From Trametes villosa (taxonomy: Eukaryota; Basidiomycota; Agaricomycetes; Polyporales; Polyporaceae), in assembly GCA_002964805.2 (NCBI GenBank), contig PUDQ02000009.1, forward strand, positions 351,938 through 415,937: a stretch of 64,000 nt of DNA. The letters run 5' to 3'. The notes beneath the pieces were generated by a model, which saw only the letters and a list, made by a program, of their open reading frames with translations, had not been told where the DNA came from and made no database searches. Shown here one piece after another: positions 49,855 to 59,447 of the stretch (position 1 is the first letter of the stretch; the number at the start of each line of letters is the position of its first letter). Position numbers and translations under genes: made by a program.

Positions 49855-50159
49855 GGGGTGAGTCTAGGCTCACCACCTCGCGCTCAAGCAGGAATCGGTA
49901 GCGTGCGGTCAGCACTCAGCGCGGGCAGATGCCGCGGCGCGCGGGCCGCCAGCGGCGGCCCGAATCGCGCGGAGCCTCCCAGGCGGAGGTCACGTGACCG
50001 CACGGCGACGCCGGTTCCCGGCTTTCCCCTTAGCCACGACCTAGGATGCAGCCTGAGCCACGAGCCAGGCGCACCACTAGGAACTCGGATTAGACATCTC
50101 GAGTTCACACTTTGATCTCAGCTTCCCCAATCAGGTCCGGGTCGCGCTATTAGGAAGCG
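49855..50159 (+). repeat. Split direct repeat B1 (305 bp)
   Basis: Matches B2 at 50342-50646. It contains a perfect 9-bp inverted repeat CGGGCCGCC-AGC-GGCGGCCCG at 49942-49962. B1 abuts A2 directly. Confidence 0.92.
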
Positions 50160-50305
50160 TGATGTTTGGCAGCCGCGAGGAACGAGCGACTGCCTAAACG
50201 GATGCTTACTAAGCGCGAGGACCAAAGAGGAAGTGGGCGGGACGCGCGTCGGCGCGGCAACTGATTTGCCTCCGCCCACTTCCCTCTCTTGGCAGCATTT
50301 TCGCA
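50160..50305 (+). repeat. Split direct repeat A2 (146 bp)
   Basis: Matches A1; the internal hairpin arms are at 50226-50240 and 50272-50287. It directly follows B1 and is separated from B2 by 36 bases. Confidence 0.92.
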
Positions 50306-50341
50306 CCCACCCACCTGCACCCTTCAGATCATAGCGCTTTG

Positions 50342-50646
50342 GGGGTGAGTCTAGGCTCACCACCTCGCGCTCAAGCAGGAATCGGTAGCGTGCGGTCAGC
50401 ACTCAGCGCGGGCAGATGCCGCGGCGCGCGGGCCGCCAGCGGCGGCCCGAATCGCGCGGAGCCTCCCAGGCGGAGGTCACGTGACCGCACGGCGACGCCG
50501 GTTCCCGGCTTTCCCCTTAGCCACGACCTAGGATGCAGCCTGAGCCACGAGCCAGGCGCACCACTAGGAACTCGGATTAGACATCTCGAGTTCACACTTT
50601 GATCTCAGCTTCCCCAATCAGGTCCGGGTCGCGCTATTAGGAAGCG
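50342..50646 (+). repeat. Split direct repeat B2 (305 bp), right end of element
   Basis: Matches B1. Host F-box sequence resumes at 50647. Confidence 0.92.
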
Positions 50647-51593
50647 GCCGGGATGTCATCTGCAGCCTGTTTACGCACCTGCGTCTCCCGCCGAAGACGG
50701 ACGTCACGATCCGAGGGCGAGTAGACTTACAGATCGCGCTCGAGCGACAGGACAACTGCACCTTCGACGGGCTCCTCCCCCTTCATCCTTGGGAAGCAAT
50801 ACCCTCCCTGAACCACGCCACATCCGTCACCGTAGGCGAAAACCCTTATGTCGGAGGGCATGAAATACACGCGTCCGGCCCGGGCTGCAACATCACGCTC
50901 GCGCTTTCGCTCTCAAGCCCTTATCTCGCCATGGATATCGACGCTCGCACCGTACGTTTGGCCTTCCTCGTGCGCGATGTCCTCGCGTTATTCCCCCACG
51001 CGCCTCTCACGAAGATCGCTCTGGACGGCGAGCTCGAGACTGTCTCGGAGACCCTCTGGGCGAGCGTGTTCCGGCAGTTTCCCGTCCTCGAGGAGCTCTC
51101 CCTCGGCGGACACGGGTCACCCTCAACGATGTGGAAAGGCCTCCAGCGGGTCTCCGAGGAGGCGGTTGTCGACGCGGCAGCCTGTCCAGCACTGCTGTGC
51201 ATCAAGATACACGTGTTTGACCACGACAATGGCGAATCGGAGCCCATCGTGTCGTGCGAGCTCTTCCGGGTTATCCTGGAGGCGCTCACCTTGCGGGCGC
51301 GGCGGGGGATGCGCTTGCGGCGGCTGGTGCTCGGGCTGCCATATTTTCAGGATGACTTCGGGAGGTATCCCAGCTTTCCAAACGAGCTCGCGCTGCTCCG
51401 TCCTCTGATCATAGGCAAGCAGCTGGAGCACAACAACAACTACAATATTCGATCGGCAGACTCGGTGGTTTCAAGTTCTGAGTCTTCTGATGAAGGCAGG
51501 TTTTCTACGTCTCGCGTCCTAGTGCTTTTACTAACGACCACTGGCACGCAGAATCCGAGTGGTGATGTCCCAGACGTGCTATGCTTCTTGTAG
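50647..51593 (+). pseudogene. F-box/LRR gene (subfamily B), 3' part, cut off by retrotransposon
   Basis: The frame continues the gene begun at 43848: SLFTHLRLPPKTDVTIRGR against LLTHMRLPEKADVTIQGW in the paralogue at 53495, then LLPLHPWEAIPSL, LAFLVRDVLALFPHAPLTKI, GSPSTMWKGLQRVSEEA and PIVSCELFRVILEAL. It ends with an acidic Ser-rich tail (SVVSSSESSDEGRF) as in the paralogue, then differs over the last 20 residues. There is no promoter or F-box of its own. No stop or frameshift has accumulated, which fits a young insertion. Confidence 0.88.
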
Positions 51594-51826
51594 CCGTCTC
51601 TATGGCGTCGCATGTGTCCAGTGACCTTCCGCAGAACATTCTTACGGTACTGTCTGTGCCATTGACGTAGAACAATCGGGGAATAATTGCGGATACATAG
51701 CTCTCGCACGAACCCATGAGGCGCGCTTCTGCTACATACTATGGGATTCTAACACTGATACAGGCATGGTGGTACGAGCAGCGGTCCATCGGAGCGGCAA
51801 TTCGGGAAGTGGCAACTTGAAACGTC

Positions 51827-52155
51827 TTAGTAATCGATGTCCGGGAAAAGCTCCTTCAACTCGCTCAGGTGAGTGTTCGTCTCCTCATGTAACTCGTCCT
51901 CAGTCTTCAGCCGCACATATAGCTCTATACCCTCCATCGGCGCCAGCGCGAAGTGTGTTCGGCGGTGCAGCATCGCAAGCATTACCTCGACGTCCCCCGC
52001 CTCGTAGTCCAAGTTCCTGCGCAAAAGCTCCCGGAGCTTGCCGCACGGGGGTGGCACCTTGCGGGTGTGGCACTCGCTGGCGGCTGCCGCAAGTGTCTGC
52101 CCCAACGACGGCCCCGGGTAGCGGCCGCGCGGACTTAAGCACGCGGAAGAGGGAG
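51827..52155 (-). pseudogene. F-box/LRR gene (subfamily A), C-terminal fragment
   Basis: The minus strand carries only the last 110-115 codons of a gene like the one at 55615: LRELLRRNLDYEAGDVEVML against LREVLLENPDYETGNIELLL, LHRRTHFALAPMEGIELYV, and the ending LSELKELFPDIDY. Upstream, RVLKSARPLPGAVVGA matches but in another frame, so there is a frameshift between the two. Everything before that is replaced at the tandem-duplication junction. It is therefore non-functional. Confidence 0.85.
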
Positions 52156-52171
52156 GCCGCGGACTCGTAGG

Positions 52172-52207
52172 TTCGTGAACCAGCCTCATGCTCGGGCGGA
52201 AGACAAC
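52172..52207. repeat. Dispersed motif, diverged copy at the duplication junction
   Basis: TTCGTGAACCAGCCTCATGC followed by CGGGCGGAAGACAAC resembles the motif at 21370 and 57537 with several changes. It occupies most of the 65-bp filler (52156-52220) between the two duplicated gene fragments. Confidence 0.55.
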
Positions 52208-52220
52208 TGTTCCTCCTGAA

Positions 52221-52883
52221 GCGGACAACGACCGCCTCTCTGGGTGCGACCTTCACCGGCTGCTCGCGCTCGACTAGGTCACGTATAAGGAGGCACACTA
52301 CAACTAGAGCATCGAGGATTGGAACGCGATGCACGCGTCCAGGGAGCGTCCGCTCGGCGCGTACCCGTTCGCCATCCCGAAGGGCGTGAAGAAGCCCACC
52401 GCTGCGTACCCTGCCGCGCTCCGCGCGGACAAGCATGTGCCCATGTCCGACGATGTCCCCGAGGAGAAGATCTTCGTTCCCGAGGACGAGCCCAGCATGG
52501 ATGACGGCCCTACGCGCGTCGACGAGCAATTCCTCCGGAAGGCCGTCGCCGCTCTCCGCGGCGCTACCGCCGACGTCGCGGCCACCAACGCTGCGGCCCT
52601 CGCTGCCCACGCGCGTGCTACCGAGGGCGTGGAGGACTACCCGCACGCCGACAAGAAGCGGCGTATCAGCAACCCTACGCCGACCACCAGCGGTGTTGCG
52701 ACTCCACCCGGCACACCCTCCCCCAGCGCGGCAACCGCGCCTGCGCGCACGCCGTCGTACGACAAGGGCTCCGTCACGCCGAGCGCATCCCGCCCGTCTT
52801 CGCCACCCGCGCGCGCTCCTCCGCGCTTGACGCGCCGCCGAGCCGGCCTCGCGCGCACGGAGACCTTCGGCATGATCGCGTGA
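52221..52883 (+). pseudogene. 5'-truncated copy of the unknown gene at 41721
   Basis: Similarity begins abruptly at the codons for DRLSGCDLHRLLALD and runs to the same stop region (LARTETFGMIA). Two Trp codons of the intact copy (in SLGWVTYEE and RYNWRIEDW) are TAG here, so the frame is broken before the last 184 codons, which remain open from a Met at 52329. The first half of the gene, its promoter and TATA box are missing. The 3' flank also matches the left copy for 260 bases. It marks the start of the right-hand copy of the tandem duplication. Confidence 0.88.
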
Positions 52884-53494
52884 AGTGCATCGTGTCGCGA
52901 AGCCCCATGGATTGAGGATGGATGCCCTGGGGAAAAGGGATGTGTTGAAGGAATCGTAGGAAGGCACAGGCATGTATCGATAGAGATCGCGCACTCCACG
53001 GACTGAACCCGCAAGGGGTTGCTCTACTGTACTGATAGCATTGGCGTCACGGTGTAGGACAGGACGGAACGCACGCGTAGTACGGGCTCGGTGTAGATTA
53101 ATACTTACTTACCGGGACTGTACACTAAATTGACAACGTACTCTGGCAATCCGAATATCTGCTGCTCGACATATGCGGCATCGAGCTGAGTACCCTCACT
53201 CCCATGAGCAGCACAAGCTAAGCGAGAGGCGCTTACACAGTGCTCCTTAGCCATTTGCCAGCAGGACCATTTCCCGGTCAGTCTTGGCCTTGCTAGTGCC
53301 ACTCATCGTACTACCGTTAACTTTATCGTGCCAGCTAGCCCTTTCCGCCCCGCACCATTGGGTAGGCATACGAACCGGGACAAGTCTGAGCTCCTTCGTA
53401 GAAACGCACAATTATTGCCGCTGTATGCGCAATATCTCTCCCTTTCGCGCATCCCAAACTCTTCGCTGATGCGACCAACCAACAGGAGGCTCAT

Positions 53495-55285
53495 ATGTTA
53501 AAGAAAACTTCGACCCCATCTCCAAAGCATCGACACGGCGCCCGGCTTTTCCAACACCGAGAAAAGCTGCTCCAAGAGCTGCTGGACGTCGACCACCTCA
53601 TCAACGCGTCCGCGCCTCTCCACCAGCTCCCCGACGAAGTCCTTGTCGAGATCTTCCTCTTCTCCCTCTCCCCGAACTGGTTCCCATGGCACCGCCGGCA
53701 AACCGCAGCCCAACGCTTCCTCGTCCTCCTCGGCGTGTGCGTCCGCTGGCGCACCGTCGTCGTATCCGCACCGTGCTTCTGGCGCGACGTCAACGTGCAC
53801 CGGGGCCACGAATGGCTGGACCTTGCGCTGGAGCGCTGCGCAGCGGCCCCGGCGAGCGTGACCCTGTTTGACGGGACGCTCTCGCCGAAGGTGTTCACGG
53901 TGATATTGCCGAAGTACGCGCACATCCTGCGCTCGATCCACTTCGCGGAGATCTCGCGGTCGGGGATGCCGCGCGTCCTGACGCTGCTCCGCGAGGTACC
54001 GCTGCCCAGCTTGCACTCGTTGGCGGCTCACAACAAGGCGCTTGTGCGCGAGATACGCCTCGGCGTAAAGACGCTGCCCGCTCTGCGCCGCTTGACCCTC
54101 ACTCGCTTCCTGCTGCCCGTTGATAAGTCGCTCTACACGCAACTGCACGTCCTGGCTCTCAACAGCTGCCGGTGGCTGATCTCACTGAGCGATTTCTTGG
54201 AGATCCTCAGAGCCACATCGCACCTGACGAGCCTATCCCTGCATAACTGCGACCTTCCATGCTTCAGCGCCGATTCTGACTCTGTGCGACGCAGCAGCCT
54301 CCGGGAACCGGTGACGCTAGCGCACCTCTCCACAGTCAGGATCACCAGACAAGAGCTACGCGTCGCCCAACGTCTCCTCACACATATGCGCCTCCCGGAA
54401 AAGGCGGACGTCACCATCCAAGGGTGGGCAGACCTGGAGCGCATTGCGCTCGAGGGGCGCGACCACTTCACCCTCGAAGAGCTGCTCCCCCGTCATCCCT
54501 GGGAGGCTATACCCGCCCTCGGGCTCGTCACGGCCGTCGTCGTGCGCGCGCCTGCCTCCCACGGCCACGCGTGTGAGCTCCAGGCGTCCGGCCATGGCTG
54601 CAGCATCTCGCTCGCGCTCACGCTCCGCTCCGCGACCTCCCTCGCTAAGCATCTCGACCGCCGCGCGCGTCTCGGGCTCCTCGTGCGCGACGTCTTCGCG
54701 CTGCTCCCCCACGCTCCGCTCACGAAATTCGCCGTGGACGGCGAGCTCGAGAGCCTCTCGGACGACCTCTGGGCGAACGTGTTCCGGCGGTTCCCTCTCC
54801 TCGAAGAGATCGACATCAAGGGCTATGGGTCCCCGGCGAATATGTGGAAGGGCCTGCAGCGGGTGTCAGAGCAGGCGACCACCGACGTGGGGGCCTGTCC
54901 GGCGCTGTCGTGCGTCAAGATCGATGTGTCCGACCACGACGACGGCGAGTCCGACCCCGTTGTCTCCCATGCGCTCTTCGAGGCTACGCTGGACGCGCTC
55001 ATCTTGCGGGCACGGCGGGAGCTGCGCTTGCACCGGCTAGTGCTCGCGCTGCCGTATATCGACAGGAACGGCGATGACTTTGACGAATACGCGAACGGCT
55101 ACAACCACGGACTCCGGTCGTTGATCGTAGGCAAGCGGCTGGAGCACTCGAACAATCACGTCCAGCGGGGCCCATTAGTACACTCAGTGGACTCGGAAAC
55201 GAGTTCTGATGAAGGCAGGTTTCTTGGCGTCTCGCGCAAACTGCTTTCGCTAATGACCACCGGCATTCAGAATCGTTGTGAATGA
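53495..55285 (+). CDS. F-box/LRR-like protein (subfamily B)
   Basis: One frame of 596 codons from ATG 53495. Helical lead-in FQHREKLLQELLDVDHLINA precedes the F-box at about 41-98: LHQLPDEVLVEIFLFSLSP, then LLGVCVRWRTVVVSAPCFW. RGHEWLDLALERC, LYTQLHVLALNSCRWL and SNMW-type motifs follow, with HAPLTKFAVDGELESL and GSPANMWKGLQRVSEQ in the C-terminal half and a Ser/acidic tail. It is the intact right-hand partner of the interrupted gene at 43848/50647 in the tandem duplication. SCF adaptor role inferred; substrate unknown. Confidence 0.88.
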   Translation: MLKKTSTPSPKHRHGARLFQHREKLLQELLDVDHLINASAPLHQLPDEVLVEIFLFSLSPNWFPWHRRQTAAQRFLVLLGVCVRWRTVVVSAPCFWRDVNVHRGHEWLDLALERCAAAPASVTLFDGTLSPKVFTVILPKYAHILRSIHFAEISRSGMPRVLTLLREVPLPSLHSLAAHNKALVREIRLGVKTLPALRRLTLTRFLLPVDKSLYTQLHVLALNSCRWLISLSDFLEILRATSHLTSLSLHNCDLPCFSADSDSVRRSSLREPVTLAHLSTVRITRQELRVAQRLLTHMRLPEKADVTIQGWADLERIALEGRDHFTLEELLPRHPWEAIPALGLVTAVVVRAPASHGHACELQASGHGCSISLALTLRSATSLAKHLDRRARLGLLVRDVFALLPHAPLTKFAVDGELESLSDDLWANVFRRFPLLEEIDIKGYGSPANMWKGLQRVSEQATTDVGACPALSCVKIDVSDHDDGESDPVVSHALFEATLDALILRARRELRLHRLVLALPYIDRNGDDFDEYANGYNHGLRSLIVGKRLEHSNNHVQRGPLVHSVDSETSSDEGRFLGVSRKLLSLMTTGIQNRCE

Positions 55286-55614
55286 TGTCCAAGACATGCT
55301 ATACCGCTGATCGACGCGCAGTTGGCTACTCGCAGCTCTAGGACCATCTTCTTACGGTCGCCTCCATGGTGCCATGCGTCTCCGCTCGTCTCCCGTAGAA
55401 CCTTGTCAAGTATGCCCGGGCCGAAATCCTTGTACCCTCGTACGGTACTGTCTAGGCCAACAACGAGCCCGCACACAAATTCAGCAAGGCGTGCCTCTAC
55501 CACATACAGCATAGATTTTGGCAAATTCAACACGAGTAACTCTAGTACAGGCACAGCGACGCGAGAAGGTGTCCATCGGAGCGGCAGTTCGGACGGAGAA
55601 CAGCCTGCGGCGTG

Positions 55615-57285
55615 CTAGTAGACGATGTCCGGACATAGCTCCTTCAACTCGCTCAGGTAAGCGTCCATCTCCTCATAGAACTCGTCCTCATTCTCCTCCG
55701 TCCACAAGTACAGCACCACACGATCCATCGGTGCCAGTCTAAAGTGCGCCCGGCGATGCAGCACCGCGAGCAGGAGCTCGATGTTGCCCGTCTCGTAGTC
55801 CGGGTTCTCCAGCAGCACCTCCCGGAGCTGGCCACACGGCGGCGGCATCCGTGGGCGGCTGCCGCAGTTGGCTGCGCCGACGACGGTGCCAGGAAGCGGC
55901 CGCGCGGACTTGAGCACGCGAAGGAGGGGGGTAGGGTAGCCGCGGCCGTCGATCGTCAGCTTCCGGAGTTCCGGGAGCCCGTAGAGGAGATCTCCCCATA
56001 GCTGATGACTCTGGGCGAACTGCAGGTCTCCGTGCACCGCGAGCTCGAGCAGCGGCAGGCCGTCGAAGAGCACGTGGAAGCTTTGAATGGCTTCCGCTAG
56101 GTATACCTCCCACATGTCCGGCAGGGTGGAGGAGGAAAGCTGGAGGTGGAGCTTGGCGGTTTCGTCAGACGACCAGACCGTAATTTCAGTAGTGTAAAGT
56201 AACGTGTAGATTTCGCCGTTGGTCGGCGCCGTCGTCGGGAACAAGCGGGTCCAGATCCCGGGAGCAGCAAGGGAGCTGAAAACACCCACGGGGAACTCCT
56301 CGTTGTCTTCGGCCCGGGGGAGCACACCCACGATATCGACGGACTCCGTGGCCGCGAACGTCAGACAGGACAAGAGCCAGGCGATAACACGAGGCTCGTC
56401 AGCGAGGTCGAGTTTGTATAACTTGGAAAGGCTGATGGCGCGGGGTGTATCAGGAGCCCAGTTCTCGAGAGCGGTGGAGACGAAGCTGTCCCATAAGCGC
56501 AGTCTTTCGAGTCTGACGCAGGCACCTAGGACGTCGAGGAACTGGTCGCAAGACAACGGAGTGCCACTGGCGACGCATGCGCGGAGTTCTAGACGTGTAA
56601 GACTTGAGGAGAGGAGAGCCGCGTGCCATGGAAAGGATACGCATGAAAGTCGGAGAACTCGGAGGGGGGCAGGGCCCCGGGACGTTATGGCCAAGTCAAA
56701 CCTTGGTCGAAGGAGTTCAGGGACAGGGATTTTTAGTGTTTCAAGAGCCGGCATTGCAGTGCAGAGGAGTGGACGGAACACTGCCGTGTTCGCGCGAACT
56801 TCGCGGTGGGACTCAGCATACGCGTCCTTCATGGGCGGCAGGATGAGTGTGCGAAGCCGTTGTGCATGCAGGAGGAGCTCGGAAACCGCAGCCGGTGCAA
56901 TGCGCTGGCAGGTAGAGTAGAAGTGCACATCGAGCGGCGAGTTGCGCGAGCGGACTAGACCGAGCGCGAGCTGCTTGATATCCGTGTGCACGCTGATGGA
57001 CTGCCAGAGGGAGGGGGACTCGACGGCGAGTTCGCGCCAGAAGCGGCAAACGAGCATGAGAAAGGTCCAGTGGATTCTCCTCCGTTTCTGCACGAATCTG
57101 AAGATTTGCAGGAGAATCTCGGTGGGCAAATTGTGTATAGTCCCGGGCCTGTCCGATGCGTTATCGCTCCCGAAGTTGGGAGTTGCGTGTAGCCCTTCAT
57201 GTCGGACGACCTCTGGTAGCCTCAGCACAAGATAAGCTTAAGTTATAGTGTTACCTACCGTTGTGTTCTTGGTGTTGCTCATCAT
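55615..57285 (-). CDS. F-box/LRR-like protein (subfamily A), two exons
   Basis: The long frame has no ATG ahead of its F-box, so a short first exon is proposed: 57259-57285 (MMSNTKNTT), donor GTAGGT, 48-nt intron, exon 2 55615-57210, total 540 residues. The F-box is unusually compact for this subfamily: IHNLPTEILLQIFRFVQ is followed after only about ten residues by LMLVCRFWRELAVESPSLWQ. The signature LALGLVRSRNSPLDVHF and LLLHAQRLRTLILPPMKD follow, and it ends LKELCPDIVY. Its C-terminal quarter is duplicated at 51827-52155. The intron model is plausible but not certain. Confidence 0.8.
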
Positions 57286-57770
57286 GAAGAGGCTCGATTC
57301 TCCTGGGCTGATAATCCTCAGGCTGGTCAGCGGGTTCGCAGCCCTCTAAAATAGGTATGTCAGAGCAGGAGTGAGCTCACCCGAAGAGTAGCCGCCGCAG
57401 GCCGCAGCCAGATAGACCAATGAAAGAGTTGGGGCAACTCGAACGTTGCAGTTTGCTGGTAGACTGCAGAAGGGAAAGTGGTCCCTGTTCAAGCGTTCAA
57501 GTTGCTGAAGTTTAGTTATAGTCGCTTCACAGTAGGCTCGTAAACCAGCCTCACGTTCGGGGGTGGAAGACAATCGTTCACAGCACCAATGGCCTCCGGC
57601 AGATGCCGGTTATGACAGCGCCGCTGTACCGCTTGGTAAACTTAAAACGCCCCATGAAGGCGAACACGCGCCTGGCATTCGGCAACGTACATCGTGCACC
57701 TACGATTTTGCGCAGAGTGTATCCTAATAGTATTGAGACACAGCGGCTAGTCCGAAGCGTCAGAGTCTGG
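57286..57770. other. Intergenic region between two minus-strand F-box genes
   Basis: No gene is recognised. It contains dispersed motif copy 3 (57537-57574). A 75-codon minus-strand frame over the motif (57346-57573) shares SS/STPEREAGLRAY with the frame at 21056-21433, but nothing else. Confidence 0.4.
57537..57574. repeat. Dispersed 38-bp motif, copy 3
   Basis: Identical to 21370-21407 except for one C/T difference. Confidence 0.6.
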
Positions 57771-59447
57771 TCAGTCCGTGTAGTAGTAGGTTACACGCGA
57801 GCAGAGTCGCTTCAGTTCGCTGAGATACGTGATGATCTCCGCCTTGAACGCTGCCTCGTCATCGCCCTCTTCTCCCTGGTCGTACGACAGAAAGAACTCC
57901 AACTTCTCCATCGGCGCCAGCTCGAAGTGCGCGCGACGGTTTAAGACCGCGACCATGAGCTCCACGTCGCCGCGGGCATAGTCCGGATAGTCGAAGGAAA
58001 GTCGGCGCAGATTCGGGCAAGGCGGCGGCCGGGGCGCACTGGTATCCTCGTCGGAACTCCCAGTTACCGTGAGCGGAGTGTGCTTGAGAGCGAGCAAGAG
58101 CGCGTCGATGGAGCCGCGCCCGGTGACCTCGAGCTTCTGCAACTCGGGGAGACTTTCAAGCAGCTCGCCCCAGCATCGGACGTCCTGGGCGCCCTTGAGG
58201 TGCCCATCGATATAGAGGTCCTCGATGGGGAAGTGTCTGAAAATGCGAACGAACTCCCGGATGCCCGTTGCTAAAGCCACAGCCATACCCCCGAGTCGGT
58301 GGAGGGTTCGCAGTCGCAAGAGCAGCTCGGCGCCGTCGCCTGACCAGACGCGCAGGGTAAGTTCGTCCTCGCCATCACGTATGACGATGCTGGCCTGGGT
58401 CGGCTGGGCCGCGGGGAAGAAGCGCGTTCGGAGGGCGGGGAGGGGTACCAGGGAGCTGAAGGTATCGTCCAGCAGAAGTATATCCCAATCGCGCTGCAGC
58501 CAACCTTCGACGGTGACGGAAATGTTCCCTGTGAACGCAAGGTGCGAGAGGAGCCATGTGGTGGTAGCGGGATAGTCGGCGAGGACGAGCTTGCGTAATG
58601 CGGGTAATTGCAGCGTGCGAGCCGGCGCCGCGGTGGTAGCACTGATTGCATGGGGCTGGAGAGCCGCAGAGACGAATCTGTCCACCAAGCGGAGCTCTAC
58701 GAGGTAGCGACAGCACTCCAGGACGTCCAAGAACTGGCTGCATGACAGCGGGGCGCCGAGAGCAGCGCAGGTGCGTAGGTCCAGGCAGGTCAGGTCGGAA
58801 AGGAGGGCCGTGCTCCATGGGACCTTGACGCATGCGACACGAAGAGCGCGTAGACAAGGGTGTCGAATCTTGGACCAGTCGAGCTCGGCATAGACAACTT
58901 CATCCGCGCGGTGATCGTTTTCAACGGAGAGCATAAGCTCGTCCAGAACCGGCAGGGGTTTGCGGAAGAGCTCAAGAAACAGCGACACATTGGGGTTGAC
59001 GTGATCGTAGGAACCCCTTGGCGGTTGGTCGAGGGGCGGTAGGATGAGCTTGCGGAGCCGCCGCGTGTGCGGGAGGATCATCGGGACGGTGGCGCGCGCT
59101 GTATCAAGGTCATGGAAGAAGAGATCGAGCGGGGTGTTGCCCGAGCGGGTGAGTACGAGTTCGAGCCACCGGATGTCCGTATGAATGTCGACGGACTGCC
59201 ATAGACAAGGAGACTGGAGGAATATCTCCCGCCAGAAGCGGCAAACGAGCATGAGAGAGGTCCACCGTGATCCCCCTGCCCAGTAGAAGTGGTCGTCGTC
59301 TTCCTCCGGCCTACGCCAAGGGTATGCGAGTCGAGGCCGATCGTATCGACTTGGGGAATATGTGCATCTCTGGGAGAGCTGGAAGACGTGAAGTAGAAGC
59401 TCATTCGGCAACTTCTGGATGCGTCCCTCGTTATCGAGCACCGCCAT
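57771..59447 (-). CDS. F-box/LRR-like protein (subfamily A)
   Basis: Start taken at ATG 59445-59447 (MAVLDNEGRIQKLPNELL), giving 558 residues; the frame stays open 17 codons upstream but without ATG, and a CTTCAG acceptor just before suggests a possible 5' exon. The F-box is split by about 40 residues rich in Tyr, Arg, Asp and Trp between LPNELLLHVFQLSQ and LMLVCRFWREIFLQSPCLWQ. The signature IRWLELVLTRSGNTPLDLFF and ILPHTRRLRKLILPPLD follow. It ends in LKRLCSRVTYYYTD. It is closest to the next gene, 60455, with which it shares WRRPEEDDDHFYWAGGSRW-like insertion sequence. Confidence 0.85.
   Translation of the reverse strand: MAVLDNEGRIQKLPNELLLHVFQLSQRCTYSPSRYDRPRLAYPWRRPEEDDDHFYWAGGSRWTSLMLVCRFWREIFLQSPCLWQSVDIHTDIRWLELVLTRSGNTPLDLFFHDLDTARATVPMILPHTRRLRKLILPPLDQPPRGSYDHVNPNVSLFLELFRKPLPVLDELMLSVENDHRADEVVYAELDWSKIRHPCLRALRVACVKVPWSTALLSDLTCLDLRTCAALGAPLSCSQFLDVLECCRYLVELRLVDRFVSAALQPHAISATTAAPARTLQLPALRKLVLADYPATTTWLLSHLAFTGNISVTVEGWLQRDWDILLLDDTFSSLVPLPALRTRFFPAAQPTQASIVIRDGEDELTLRVWSGDGAELLLRLRTLHRLGGMAVALATGIREFVRIFRHFPIEDLYIDGHLKGAQDVRCWGELLESLPELQKLEVTGRGSIDALLLALKHTPLTVTGSSDEDTSAPRPPPCPNLRRLSFDYPDYARGDVELMVAVLNRRAHFELAPMEKLEFFLSYDQGEEGDDEAAFKAEIITYLSELKRLCSRVTYYYTD

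Larger units (their letters stand above)
44704..50646 (+). mobile_element. Complete tyrosine-recombinase retrotransposon (DIRS order, Ngaro/PAT-like)
   Basis: This 5,943-bp element has split direct repeats: A1 at 44704-44849 and A2 at 50160-50305 (146 bp), B1 at 49855-50159 and B2 at 50342-50646 (305 bp). The order A1-ORFs-B1-A2-B2 is the hallmark of Ngaro and PAT elements in the DIRS order. Inside are a Gag-like ORF, a reverse transcriptase-RNase H ORF and a tyrosine recombinase; no methyltransferase or integrase is seen. As expected for integration by a tyrosine recombinase, there is no target duplication. The repeat copies look identical by eye and the ORFs are open apart from two introns, so the insertion is recent. 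It sits inside an F-box gene in the same orientation. Confidence 0.93.

Noticed and set aside
50118..50402. Small minus-strand frames in the retrotransposon repeats (also 44686-44871, 49884-50108, 50371-50595)
   Set aside because: They occur in duplicate only because the A and B repeats are duplicated; no coding features.
51900..52994. Minus-strand frame of 364 codons across the duplication junction
   Set aside because: It joins antisense of the unknown-gene fragment to a shifted frame of the F-box fragment; it is a chance chimera of two shadows.
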